Both the position numbers and the translations under genes were made by a program. From positions 1 through 25,692 of the forward strand of contig DBFBLF010000061.1 in the NCBI GenBank assembly GCA_048204295.1: DNA of 25,692 nt, read 5' to 3'. The DNA comes from Metaruminococcus_A sp900762715 (GTDB taxonomy: Bacteria; Bacillota; Clostridia; Oscillospirales; Ruminococcaceae). The notes under the pieces are model-generated. The model did not search any database. It saw only the letters and a program-made list of their open reading frames with translations, and had not been told where the DNA came from. Below, piece by piece: positions 9,103 to 15,715 of the stretch (within the stretch, counting starts at the first letter, position 1; each line of letters starts with the position of its first letter).

Positions 9103-9139
9103 TTTGGGCGGGGACCATGAGCTCCGGCCCCCGCCCAAA
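9103..9139. other. Intercistronic hairpin between feoA and feoB
   Basis: An 11-bp perfect stem, TTTGGGCGGGG (9103-9113) with CCCCGCCCAAA (9129-9139), has a 15-nt loop. In the direction of feo transcription it is followed by TAATAG, not a T-run, so a strong terminator is unlikely. It more likely sets mRNA stability or the FeoA:FeoB ratio. Confidence 0.7.
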
Positions 9140-9142
9140 AAA

Positions 9143-9388
9143 TTATGCCAGGCAGCGGATTAATATTTTACTGGCGTCTTCCGTACGCAGCGCAATAACG
9201 GCACCGCGGATAAAATAAGCGACCGGGTCCCCGGAAGGGCTTTTCTGCAAAGCGGTTACCTGGGTTCCTTTGACCAGTCCCAGGTCGAGCATCCGGCGGC
9301 GTTCCGAGTCGTGTGAAACCAGCTCGGATACGGTGCCAATCTGGCCAATCGGCAATGTATTTAAAGGCTGGGGGGCATCTTGCATCAT
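9143..9388 (-). CDS. feoA: Ferrous iron transport protein FeoA
   Basis: This 81-residue SH3-like protein matches the FeoA family in size and pattern: LPIGQIGTVSEL near the start, ERRRMLDLGLVKGTQV in the middle and VAYFIRGAVIALR near the end. FeoA is a small cytoplasmic partner of FeoB. I chose the ATG at 9388 because AAGGAG lies about 10 nt upstream; a second ATG follows directly. A longer reading from a TTG at 9427 would add residues with no family resemblance. It is the first gene of the feoAB unit and is divergent from the MntR-like regulator, with about 115 bp between start codons. Confidence 0.93.
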   Translation of the reverse strand: MMQDAPQPLNTLPIGQIGTVSELVSHDSERRRMLDLGLVKGTQVTALQKSPSGDPVAYFIRGAVIALRTEDASKILIRCLA

Positions 9389-9443
9389 TATAGTAAAACT
9401 CCTTCTTCTGTGAATCGCGGGCAACAATGTTTCCCTAAGCTAA

Positions 9444-9476
9444 TATATGTGTTTTCGACAGGATTGGTTACATATA
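9444..9476. promoter_or_regulatory. Candidate operator in the divergent feoA / regulator promoter region
   Basis: A 7-bp inverted repeat, TATATGT (9444-9450) and ACATATA (9470-9476), is separated by 19 nt. Each arm overlaps a -10-like element pointing outward (TATATT on minus, TATACT on plus). The position suits a site through which the neighbouring metalloregulator could act on both directions. It is not a textbook DtxR or MntR box, so this is tentative. Confidence 0.3.
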
Positions 9477-9503
9477 CTGTTAAAGGAAAGGAAGGTGAAG
9501 AAA

Positions 9504-9992
9504 ATGGAGAAAAAAAGCGCACAGGAATTTTACACTGTTCGCGGTTATCAGCTGCTTGAACAGCATAAAGCACACCTGACCCCTTCCCTTGAAGATTACC
9601 TGGAAATGATTTACCGGCGCATTCATGAAGACGGCTATGTTCGGGCGGTATCGCTTGCCGAATGGCTTAACGTGCAGCCGCCTTCCGTTTCAAAAATGCT
9701 CCACCGGCTGGCGCAGCTCCGGCTGATAGAATACCAGAAATATGGTGTGATTTCCATGACAGACCAAGGCCGGGAAATTGGGAAATACCTTCTTTGGAGG
9801 CATAACACGGTTCACCGGTTCCTGTACTTGCTGCGGGGGGATTCAAAACGGGATTTTTTAGAAGAGGCGGAGCTGGTTGAGCACGGCTTCTCCCGTGAGA
9901 CAATGGATTACCTCTCAATGCTCACAGAATTTTTAGAATGCCATGAAAAGGAGTACCATTCTTTTTTGAGGTCTTTTCCGGAGGGAAAATAA
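9504..9992 (+). CDS. MntR-type (DtxR family) metal-dependent transcriptional regulator
   Basis: The 162-residue protein has the iron-dependent-repressor fold: a winged helix (about 27-93, including PPSVSKMLHRLAQLRLIEY) followed by a helical metal-binding and dimerisation domain. Aligned by eye to Bacillus subtilis MntR, all six metal ligands are kept: D31 and E34 (TPSLEDYLE), H100 (WRHN), and E123, E126 and H127 (ELVEH). It has about 23 extra N-terminal residues and no SH3 domain. The start at 9504 has a good site (GGAAGGTG); an upstream in-frame start at 9447 would add 19 residues without support. It faces away from feoA, so it likely controls feoAB and perhaps itself. Whether Mn or Fe is the real signal is not decided. 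Confidence 0.88.
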   Translation: MEKKSAQEFYTVRGYQLLEQHKAHLTPSLEDYLEMIYRRIHEDGYVRAVSLAEWLNVQPPSVSKMLHRLAQLRLIEYQKYGVISMTDQGREIGKYLLWRHNTVHRFLYLLRGDSKRDFLEEAELVEHGFSRETMDYLSMLTEFLECHEKEYHSFLRSFPEGK

Positions 9993-9994
9993 CA

Positions 9995-10035
9995 GAGCGG
10001 CGGTTCAGTACTGAACCGCCGCTCACTTGTATTTT
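9995..10035. terminator. Bidirectional terminator between the MntR-like and AraC genes
   Basis: A perfect 30-nt palindrome (9995-10024; arms GAGCGGCGGTTCAG and its complement, AGTACT at the centre) lies between two convergent genes. The T-tracts are short and broken on both sides (TTGTATTTT on plus, TGTTATTTT on minus). Confidence 0.75.
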
Positions 10036-10042
10036 ACGGACT

Positions 10043-10984
10043 TTAAGCGCCTTCTTTTTCTGTTTCCTCATTCTCTAAAGGCTCGGCCACCGCGTAAGTT
10101 TTGCGGTAGCGGTTGGGGGTGATTCCCAGGTATTTTTTAAAGGTTTTAATGAAATAGCTTACGTTGTCAAACCCGGTGGAAAGGGAAATATCGGTCACCG
10201 GCTGGTCGGTGGTTTTGAGCAGGGCCTCCGCCTGTCCAATCCGGTAGTGGTTGATATACTCGGTGGGAGTCATCTGTGTGAATTCTTTGAAATATTTAAA
10301 AAAGTTATCAGTGCTCATATTCAGAACATTTGCGAGGTCCGAAACATAGATTCGTTCGCTATAGTGCTCGTCAATATAGGTGAAAACCCGTTTAAGCCGT
10401 TCGCTTTGTTCGTAAGCCGGGGTTGCGGGCAGGCCCGGGCTTGGATGGTAAAGCCGGTTGCAGACTACTTCGTAAAGGATATTCAGCAGCTCCGAAATAA
10501 CTTTCAGCTCAAAGCCAAAAGGCTGAGTCTCAAAAAGGCTGTGTATTGAGAGCACACTGTCAAGAATTCGGCACTGCGCCGGGGTTTCTCCGCTTATAAT
10601 TTCGCTGATATGGTATTTTCCTCCGAGCAGCGGAGTGATAAACTGCTTCTGGCACCGTTCGCTCCCCATAAGGTTTACAATGTTAGGGTCGAACCAAATG
10701 ATAAAAGCCTCGCAAAGATACGCTTCGTCGGGCGAGGAGGTCCTGTACCGTAAATGATGAATCCGCTCGCTGCCTACAATAGCGCACTGTCCTTCTTTTA
10801 ATGTGGTGTGCAGAGCGTCCACATGAAATTCCAGTTCTCCCTTTTTGACGTAGATGATCTCATAGTCGCTGTGCCAATTACAAAAAGTGACGCCTTCACA
10901 ACCAATACTGCTCAAAGGGTGTACACGCACTGGAAAATCCGGTGTGCCATGTTTCCTTTCGAAACGCTTGGTTACCTTTTTCAT
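10043..10984 (-). CDS. AraC-family transcriptional regulator
   Basis: The 313-residue protein has an N-terminal cupin-like sensor (roughly 15-130, with VHPLSSIGCEG and HSDYEIIYVKKGELEF). Its C-terminal AraC double helix-turn-helix (about 215-300) is clear: ISLSTGFDNVSYFIKTFKKY and GITPNRYRK are typical of helix 6 and the tail. The ATG is preceded by GGAGG at 8 nt. Such regulators mostly sense a sugar or related small molecule. No operon partner is adjacent, so its target cannot be named. It converges with the MntR-like gene and is followed by a shared terminator. Confidence 0.92.
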   Translation of the reverse strand: MKKVTKRFERKHGTPDFPVRVHPLSSIGCEGVTFCNWHSDYEIIYVKKGELEFHVDALHTTLKEGQCAIVGSERIHHLRYRTSSPDEAYLCEAFIIWFDPNIVNLMGSERCQKQFITPLLGGKYHISEIISGETPAQCRILDSVLSIHSLFETQPFGFELKVISELLNILYEVVCNRLYHPSPGLPATPAYEQSERLKRVFTYIDEHYSERIYVSDLANVLNMSTDNFFKYFKEFTQMTPTEYINHYRIGQAEALLKTTDQPVTDISLSTGFDNVSYFIKTFKKYLGITPNRYRKTYAVAEPLENEETEKEGA

Positions 10985-10999
10985 TTTTTTGCCTCCAAA

Positions 11000-11030
11000 T
11001 TGACAGGATAGTAATATATTTTTCTATAAT
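11000..11030 (+). promoter_or_regulatory. Candidate plus-strand promoter pointing into the gene-free region
   Basis: Perfect TTGACA (11000-11005) and perfect TATAAT (11025-11030) are 19 nt apart, longer than the usual 17. It starts just upstream of the AraC gene on the opposite strand and points away from it. In such AT-rich DNA a chance match remains possible. Confidence 0.4.
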
Positions 11031-11036
11031 AGTATA

Positions 11037-11350
11037 AGTAATTATTAAATCTATCTGCTATTATTATATCATAATAAACGAGTAAGTAAAGTCACAAGTT
11101 TATTGGTTGAAAATAGTTTTTTGTTATGTGTTCAGCAGTCATTAAACTACATACTTTTTGTTTTCACATCACATCCAAATTATTCATCCTTTTATCACTA
11201 TATCTGGCTTCATTACAACATTTATTCAGCTATTTTACCATTCAACACAGCAAAATTCAGTATGAATACGGAAACGGTCTTAGTCATACATAGCGAACTA
11301 TTTTCAGAGAGAAAAGCGAACCTTGGGGAACAGGGTTCGCTTTTTTCTTT
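11037..11350 (+). ncRNA. Possible small RNA in the AT-rich gap
   Basis: The stretch 10985-11453 has no gene I can support. Its plus strand holds a promoter-like pair ending at 11030 and a strong terminator ending near 11350, which together would bound a transcript of about 310 nt. The inside is very AT-rich and I see no strong internal fold or known RNA family. A 91-codon frame inside has no ribosome-binding site and runs through the terminator. Confidence 0.2.
11312..11350 (+). terminator. Orphan intrinsic terminator
   Basis: An 11-bp stem, AAAAGCGAACC (11312-11322) with GGTTCGCTTTT (11334-11344), runs into a T-rich tail. No plus-strand gene lies upstream. On the minus strand the stem is followed by TTTTCTCT, so it may also be a backup stop for the hyd operon. 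Confidence 0.75.
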
Positions 11351-11420
11351 ATTATATTTTTTATCTTCTTTATTTTAGCATATTCTTTATAATAGTCAAT
11401 CTTTGTTATTGGCAAAATTG

Positions 11421-11452
11421 AAAGAGGGCGGAATTATAATTCCGCCCTCTTT
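11421..11452 (-). terminator. Terminator of the hyd operon
   Basis: A perfect 32-nt palindrome (AAAGAGGGCGGAATTA and its complement) lies 2 nt after the hydF stop codon. Its T-tract is only CTCTTTC on the minus strand. Confidence 0.8.
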
Positions 11453-11453
11453 A

Positions 11454-12641
11454 TTAATAGACTACACGGTCCAGAATTCCATTTAAGTAGGCGATTGCCG
11501 TGCCGAAATTGGTAATAGGCACCTCCACCTTTACCGCCATCGCCGTTTTGGCGAGCATCCCCTTTCTGCCCAGCATACAGCCGCCGCAGTGGACGATCAG
11601 TTTATAGCTCTCTATGTTATCCGGAAAACCGGTACCGCTGAAAACATCGATGGTCAATCCTTCTCCCACCCGCTGGCGGAGCCAATTCGGAAGCTTCTCC
11701 CGGGCAATGTCCCCCTTCAGCGCATGGTGGGTGCAGGCCTCCATAATTAACACCCTGTCTTTGGGGGTGAGATCGCCAATCGCTTTGGCGCCCCGCACCA
11801 TTTCGTGAATATCGCCCTTGTACTTCGCCATCAGAATGGAGAAAGAGGTCAGCCGGATTTCAGGCGGGAGGACCTTATTGACATAGCCGAATACCTGGGA
11901 GTCAGTGATAACAAGGTCGGGCGGCTTCACAAGGAGCTTTAACACCGGCTCCAGACCGTCCGTTGTGACGCTGACCACCCGGCATTTCAGGTCGAGCAGG
12001 TCGCGGGTGACCTGTACCTGCGGCAGAATCAGCCGCCCTTTTGGCGCCTGGATGTCTTGCGGCATTACAAGGATAACCACGTCGCCTGATTTGACCAGAT
12101 CCCCACAAATGGATTGATTTTCAAAGTCATAGTCCGCGTGCTCGATCATCATTGCTTTGACATCCGCCATTTTGGAAACGTCCCGGCAGTCGGCAGTGAG
12201 AAAGGGTATGCCAAGAGTTTCCGGCAGGCCGCTTTGAGGTGACACGCCTGAAAACCGATTAAAAACGGCGATCACTGGGGTTTTGGCCTCTTTAAATTTT
12301 TTGATGTACTCGCGTTCCAGCGCAAGGTCGGTGTCGGCAGAGGAGATGACCAGAACGGCAAGGTCGGTTCTGCTGATGAGCTCGACTGTTTTCTGAATCC
12401 GCTGGGGGCCGAGTTCACTGGTGTCGTCAAGCCCTGCGGTGTCGGTAAGGGTAACCGGGCCAATGGGGAGCAGCTCCATTGCTTTGCGCACCGGGTCGGT
12501 CGTGGTACCGGAGATAGGTGATACCAGCGAAATGTTTTGCCCTGTCAGGGTGTTGATCAGGGTGGATTTTCCGCTATTGGTCTTGCCAAAAAAGGCGATC
12601 TGCATCCGGTTGGCGTTTGGGGTTTCGTTTAAATTTGGCAT
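11454..12641 (-). CDS. hydF: [FeFe] hydrogenase maturation GTPase HydF
   Basis: HydF is the scaffold on which the 2Fe subcluster of the H-cluster is assembled before transfer to apo-hydrogenase. The 395-residue protein has an N-terminal G domain: P-loop FFGKTNSGKST (17-27), DTAG (67-70), and NRFS near 128 where NKxD is usual. A dimerisation domain follows, then the C-terminal FeS site with C303-x-H305 and HCGGC (H351, C352, C355), the three cysteines that bind a [4Fe-4S] cluster. The ATG has GGAGG 7 nt upstream. It is the last gene of the operon regulator - hydE - hydG - hydF, with 35 bp after hydG, and is followed by a palindromic terminator. Confidence 0.96.
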   Translation of the reverse strand: MPNLNETPNANRMQIAFFGKTNSGKSTLINTLTGQNISLVSPISGTTTDPVRKAMELLPIGPVTLTDTAGLDDTSELGPQRIQKTVELISRTDLAVLVISSADTDLALEREYIKKFKEAKTPVIAVFNRFSGVSPQSGLPETLGIPFLTADCRDVSKMADVKAMMIEHADYDFENQSICGDLVKSGDVVILVMPQDIQAPKGRLILPQVQVTRDLLDLKCRVVSVTTDGLEPVLKLLVKPPDLVITDSQVFGYVNKVLPPEIRLTSFSILMAKYKGDIHEMVRGAKAIGDLTPKDRVLIMEACTHHALKGDIAREKLPNWLRQRVGEGLTIDVFSGTGFPDNIESYKLIVHCGGCMLGRKGMLAKTAMAVKVEVPITNFGTAIAYLNGILDRVVY

Positions 12642-12676
12642 ACATACTCCTCCGTGGTGAAAGGATTGCGGTGGTT

Positions 12677-14107
12677 TTAAAAACGGAAGTCCCGCTTGCC
12701 GCCGTCAATAGCGCTGATATATTCTTTGGCAATAGAACGAACCTTTTCGTTCGGAATTTTCTCCACCTCGGTCTGCATCAGCTCCATTCCCTTTTTCCGG
12801 GTGTCCTCTGAAGCATAGTCGTCCAGATACTCCCGCAGGGTCATCAAGGCGTTGGGCTGGCAGCAGTTGGCAATCTGCCCCGACTTACACAGCTGCATAA
12901 ACCGGTCGCCGGTTCGGCCCTCCCGGTAGCAGGCGGTGCAGAAGCTGGGGATATAGCCCAGTTCCATCAGCCAGTTTACCACCTGGTCGAGGGTGCGGGT
13001 GTCGCTGATGTCGAACTGGGAGGAGTTTTCATCCTCCGGCTCCGGCTCGACATAGCCGCCGACGCTGGTGCGGGAACCGCCGCTGATCTGGGAAATGCCG
13101 AGCTTTAAAACCTTTTCGCGGGTCGCCTTGGATTCCCGGGTTGAGATAATCATTCCGGTATAGGGGACGGCGATCCGGATAACAGCGACAATTTTTTCAA
13201 ACATTTCATCCGGGACGGCGTTTTTGAAGTCGGCTTTGTCAATATCATCCGCCGGACAGATCCGCGGCACGCTGATGGTGTGCGGGCCGACACCCTTGGC
13301 GGCTTCCAGATGCTCTGCGTGCATCAAAAGGCCAACAAAGTCGTACCGGTACATTTCAAGTCCGAAGAGGACGCCGATCCCTACGTCGTCAATCCCTCCG
13401 TCCATGGCGCGGTCCATCGCCTCGGTGTGGTAGGCGTAGTTGTGTTTCGGGCCGGTGGGATGGAGAAGCTCGTAATTTTTTTTGTTGTAGGTCTCCTGGA
13501 AAAGGATATAGGTGCCGATGCCGGCTTCCTTCAGCTTCCGGTAGTTTTCCACAGTCGTCGCCGCAATGTTGACGTTGACCCGGCGGATCGCCCCGTTTTT
13601 GTGCTTGATGCTGTAGATGGTCTTGATGCTCTCGAGGATATACTCAATCGGGTTGTTGACCGGATCCTCGCCCGACTCGATAGCGAGCCGCTTGTGCCCC
13701 ATATCCTGCAAGGCTATGACCTCTCGTTTAATCTCCTCCTGGGTCAGCTTTTTGCGGGGGATGTGCTTGTTTTTGTAGTGGTAAGGGCAGTAGGTGCAGC
13801 CGTTGACGCAGTAGTTGGAAAGGTAAAGCGGGGCGAACATGACGATCCGGTTGCCGTAAAGCCGCTGCTTGATCGCCATGGCGACCTCTTTCATAGCCTC
13901 ATTTGCCTCAGGGATATCACACTCGAGCAGGACGGCCGCCTCCCGGTGGGTCAGGCCCTTGCAGTCCTTTGCCCGCTCGATGAGGGAAAAGATCAGTTCC
14001 CGGTTTGATTTGTTTGCTTTGGCATATTCAATGGTGTCCAGAATTTCCTGGTCGTTGATAAATTCCTCCGCGACAGAGGATTTCGGATCGTATTTTATTG
14101 CTGACAT
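12677..14107 (-). CDS. hydG: [FeFe] hydrogenase maturase HydG (radical SAM tyrosine lyase)
   Basis: HydG cleaves L-tyrosine by radical SAM chemistry, yielding CO, cyanide and p-cresol for the H-cluster diiron site. The 476-residue protein carries the radical-SAM motif CX3CX2C at C100, C104 and C107. Its C-terminal auxiliary cluster motif CX2CX22C is at C390, C393 and C416, in the FCTACYREGRTGDRF region. This C-terminal motif separates HydG from ThiH, its thiamine-pathway relative. Length and motifs are standard and nothing is broken. It starts 3 nt after the hydE stop codon, so the two are probably translated together. Confidence 0.97.
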   Translation of the reverse strand: MSAIKYDPKSSVAEEFINDQEILDTIEYAKANKSNRELIFSLIERAKDCKGLTHREAAVLLECDIPEANEAMKEVAMAIKQRLYGNRIVMFAPLYLSNYCVNGCTYCPYHYKNKHIPRKKLTQEEIKREVIALQDMGHKRLAIESGEDPVNNPIEYILESIKTIYSIKHKNGAIRRVNVNIAATTVENYRKLKEAGIGTYILFQETYNKKNYELLHPTGPKHNYAYHTEAMDRAMDGGIDDVGIGVLFGLEMYRYDFVGLLMHAEHLEAAKGVGPHTISVPRICPADDIDKADFKNAVPDEMFEKIVAVIRIAVPYTGMIISTRESKATREKVLKLGISQISGGSRTSVGGYVEPEPEDENSSQFDISDTRTLDQVVNWLMELGYIPSFCTACYREGRTGDRFMQLCKSGQIANCCQPNALMTLREYLDDYASEDTRKKGMELMQTEVEKIPNEKVRSIAKEYISAIDGGKRDFRF

Positions 14108-14110
14108 GGT

Positions 14111-15133
14111 TTATGCATCTCCATTTTCGTAAATTGTTCTCCCCAGCGCTGAAAGCTGGGCGCGCAGGGCTCCATATTGCTCCCTGAGGGGGATATCTTT
14201 GCTGTCCCGCCCGGGGTAGATATCGTACAGGTTGCGGTATTTGTAAGGGGTCGCTTTCTGCATGATGACGTTCGCCCCGCAGTTGAGGGCATTTGTCAGC
14301 CCGCCCTTGACGTTGACTGCTGTGGTGGAGGGCAGGTTTGCCCGGGGGAGCAGCAGGCGGGCGGCGGCGACCACCCGGAGCGTCAGGTTCACGTCGCCGT
14401 CCGGGTTTCCCCGCAGGGCGGTTTCATTGTGGCAGATGTACGGGCCGATTCCCGCCATCGCCACCCCCATTTTTTTTAAAAGCAGCAGGTCGTTTGCCAG
14501 AATCAGCGGCGTTTGGCCGGGCAGCCCGGTCATAAATCCGCCCCCCAGCTCGTAGCCCAGCCGGTAGAGCTCCCGCTGGCAGGCAAGCCGGTTTGTAAGG
14601 CTGCTGTGGGGATGGTAACGGTTGTAGATCGTCTCGTCTGAAATTTCATGCTTGATGAGATACCGGTCCGCGGCGCATTCCCGCCAATAGGCATAATCTT
14701 CAAACGGTCGTTCCCCAAGGCTCAGGGTGACGGCCACGTTTCCCATCCGTTTGATGGAGGAAACAAGCCGTCCCATCGCTTCGCGGCTGTAGCTCAAATC
14801 CTCGCCGCTTTGCAGAATCACTGTCTGATACCCTGCTTCAACAGCGTCCCATGCCGCTTCGAGGATTTCTTCCTCCGTCATTTGATACCGGACGACGTTT
14901 GCGTTTTTAGCATGGAGCCCACAGTAGGCGCATTCGCACCGGCAGACGTTGGAAAACTCAATGATCGCCCGGACGTGCACTGCTTTTCCGCAGTTTTTTT
15001 CCCGCACCCGGTCGGCCGCTTCAAAAAGGGCGGTGTGCACAGCCGGGGCAGCATCTGAAAGAAGTGCCGCCAGCTCTTCGGCGGAAGGCTTAGAGCCGGC
15101 CTCCATTCGGCGGATCAGGTCGATCAAATCCAC
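14111..15133 (-). CDS. hydE: [FeFe] hydrogenase maturase HydE (radical SAM)
   Basis: HydE is a radical SAM enzyme that acts on the iron-cysteine-CO/CN complex made by HydG during H-cluster assembly. The 340-residue protein carries CX3CX2C at C64, C68 and C71 (NVCRCECAYCGLHAKN), followed by the usual TIM-barrel pattern. The second, non-essential FeS site of some HydE proteins is not obvious. The start is GTG at 15133, with AAGGGG about 7 nt upstream. It lies 4 nt after the regulator gene and 3 nt before hydG, so the operon is tightly packed. Confidence 0.95.
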   Translation of the reverse strand: MDLIDLIRRMEAGSKPSAEELAALLSDAAPAVHTALFEAADRVREKNCGKAVHVRAIIEFSNVCRCECAYCGLHAKNANVVRYQMTEEEILEAAWDAVEAGYQTVILQSGEDLSYSREAMGRLVSSIKRMGNVAVTLSLGERPFEDYAYWRECAADRYLIKHEISDETIYNRYHPHSSLTNRLACQRELYRLGYELGGGFMTGLPGQTPLILANDLLLLKKMGVAMAGIGPYICHNETALRGNPDGDVNLTLRVVAAARLLLPRANLPSTTAVNVKGGLTNALNCGANVIMQKATPYKYRNLYDIYPGRDSKDIPLREQYGALRAQLSALGRTIYENGDA

Positions 15134-15137
15134 AGCC

Positions 15138-15383
15138 TCACCCCTTTGCCAGCGCCGATTTTACGGTCACACCGTCAATTCTGCCAAGCTTCCCGGTCAG
15201 GGCACTCACCTCGTCGCTGGTGGCGTCTACAATCAAAGAGATGACCGCCACACTCCGCTCCTTATAAGGCAATCCCATCCTTCCAATGATGATTTGGTTA
15301 TACTCGTGCAAAATGTCGTTGACCCGGTCGGCATATTTCTTATCCTCAAGGATAATGGCGACAACGCCAAGCCTTTTTTCCAT
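15138..15383 (-). CDS. TM1266-type iron-only hydrogenase system regulator
   Basis: This 81-residue protein belongs to the small ACT-like family named after TM1266, typically found next to hydE/hydG/hydF. The pattern MEKRLGVVAIILED, then IIIGRMGLPY and SLIVDATSDEVSALTGKLG, is characteristic. It has no helix-turn-helix, so if it regulates, it may do so through protein binding; its mechanism is not established as far as I know. I chose the ATG at 15383 because of AAGGAGGAG in front of it. It is the first gene of the hyd operon, after a leader of about 200 nt. Confidence 0.9.
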   Translation of the reverse strand: MEKRLGVVAIILEDKKYADRVNDILHEYNQIIIGRMGLPYKERSVAVISLIVDATSDEVSALTGKLGRIDGVTVKSALAKG

Positions 15384-15585
15384 TGATCTCTCCTCCTTGT
15401 AACAGAACCGCAAAAAACCGCCCACGGAACTCCGCGGGCGGTTGGATAGCACAGGTAATCAGGCACAAAAACACCTTTTTTGCTTGCCCTCCGCTTTCCG
15501 CCCGGAATGAATCCCGGCTGTCAGGTTCCTGCAGTTTTAGAAAACCGGCGAAACGGAAAAGCCATTCCGCCCGTTTGTTGTTTTA
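15384..15585 (-). promoter_or_regulatory. Structured 5' leader of the hyd operon, likely attenuator or riboswitch-like
   Basis: Between the promoter and the first gene lie about 200 nt rich in hairpins. On the minus strand, in order, these are CGGAA/TTCCG, AGGaaCCT flanked by CTG/CAG, CCGGGA/TTCCGG, CAAAAA/TTTTTG flanked by GGC/GCC, and an intrinsic terminator. The terminator's 5' arm contains CCGCCCG. Two upstream copies of CGGGCGG (about 15567-15573 and 15498-15504) could pair with it and block terminator formation. This is the layout of a switch. I do not recognise a known riboswitch; GAACCTGA resembles part of the TPP aptamer, but the CTGAGA half is absent. Confidence 0.55.
15412..15443 (-). 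terminator. Intrinsic terminator inside the hyd leader
   Basis: On the minus strand, AACCGCCCGCGG (loop about AGTT) pairs with CCGTGGGCGGTT and is followed by TTTTTT (plus 15412-15417). It lies about 30 nt before the first start codon and would stop transcription before the operon unless prevented. Confidence 0.85.
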
Positions 15586-15614
15586 ATCATAGCACATACA
15601 GGGAAAGATTTCAA
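15586..15614 (-). promoter_or_regulatory. Promoter of the hyd operon
   Basis: On the minus strand, TTGAAA (15609-15614) and TATGAT (15586-15591) are spaced exactly 17 nt apart. Transcription would start near 15579, about 195 nt before the first gene. Confidence 0.7.
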
Positions 15615-15626
15615 GCGGTTAGAAGA

Positions 15627-15651
15627 AAAATATACCAAAAAAGTATATTTT
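15627..15651. promoter_or_regulatory. Inverted repeat upstream of the hyd promoter, candidate operator
   Basis: A perfect 9-bp inverted repeat, AAAATATAC (15627-15635) and GTATATTTT (15643-15651), has a 7-nt A-rich spacer and ends 12 nt upstream of the -35 box. It suits an activator site, or an UP-like AT-rich element. It does not match the Rex or Fur consensus. Confidence 0.4.
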
Positions 15652-15680
15652 GAAGCTGAAAAGCGGCAACTATAAAAATC

Positions 15681-15711
15681 CCACCGAGGGAAAACTCCTT
15701 CGGTGGTTTTT
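15681..15711. terminator. Bidirectional terminator after the Nudix gene
   Basis: The stem CCACCGA ... TCGGTGG (15681-15706) is followed by TTTTT on the plus strand and, on the minus strand, by GGGATTTTTAT. It lies about 10 nt beyond the stop codon of the minus-strand Nudix gene. Confidence 0.8.
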
Positions 15712-15715
15712 CATT

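Noticed and set aside
11103..11378. 91-codon plus-strand frame in the AT-rich gap
   Set aside because: It has no ribosome-binding site, a composition typical of AT-rich noncoding DNA, and it runs through an intrinsic terminator.
13280..14008. 242-codon plus-strand frame opposite hydG
   Set aside because: It is an antisense shadow of a clear HydG gene with no recognisable domain.
15384..15585. TPP riboswitch in the hyd leader (GAACCTGA and a following CCGG stem)
   Set aside because: The obligatory CTGAGA half of the aptamer is absent in the 5' part, so the resemblance is probably chance.
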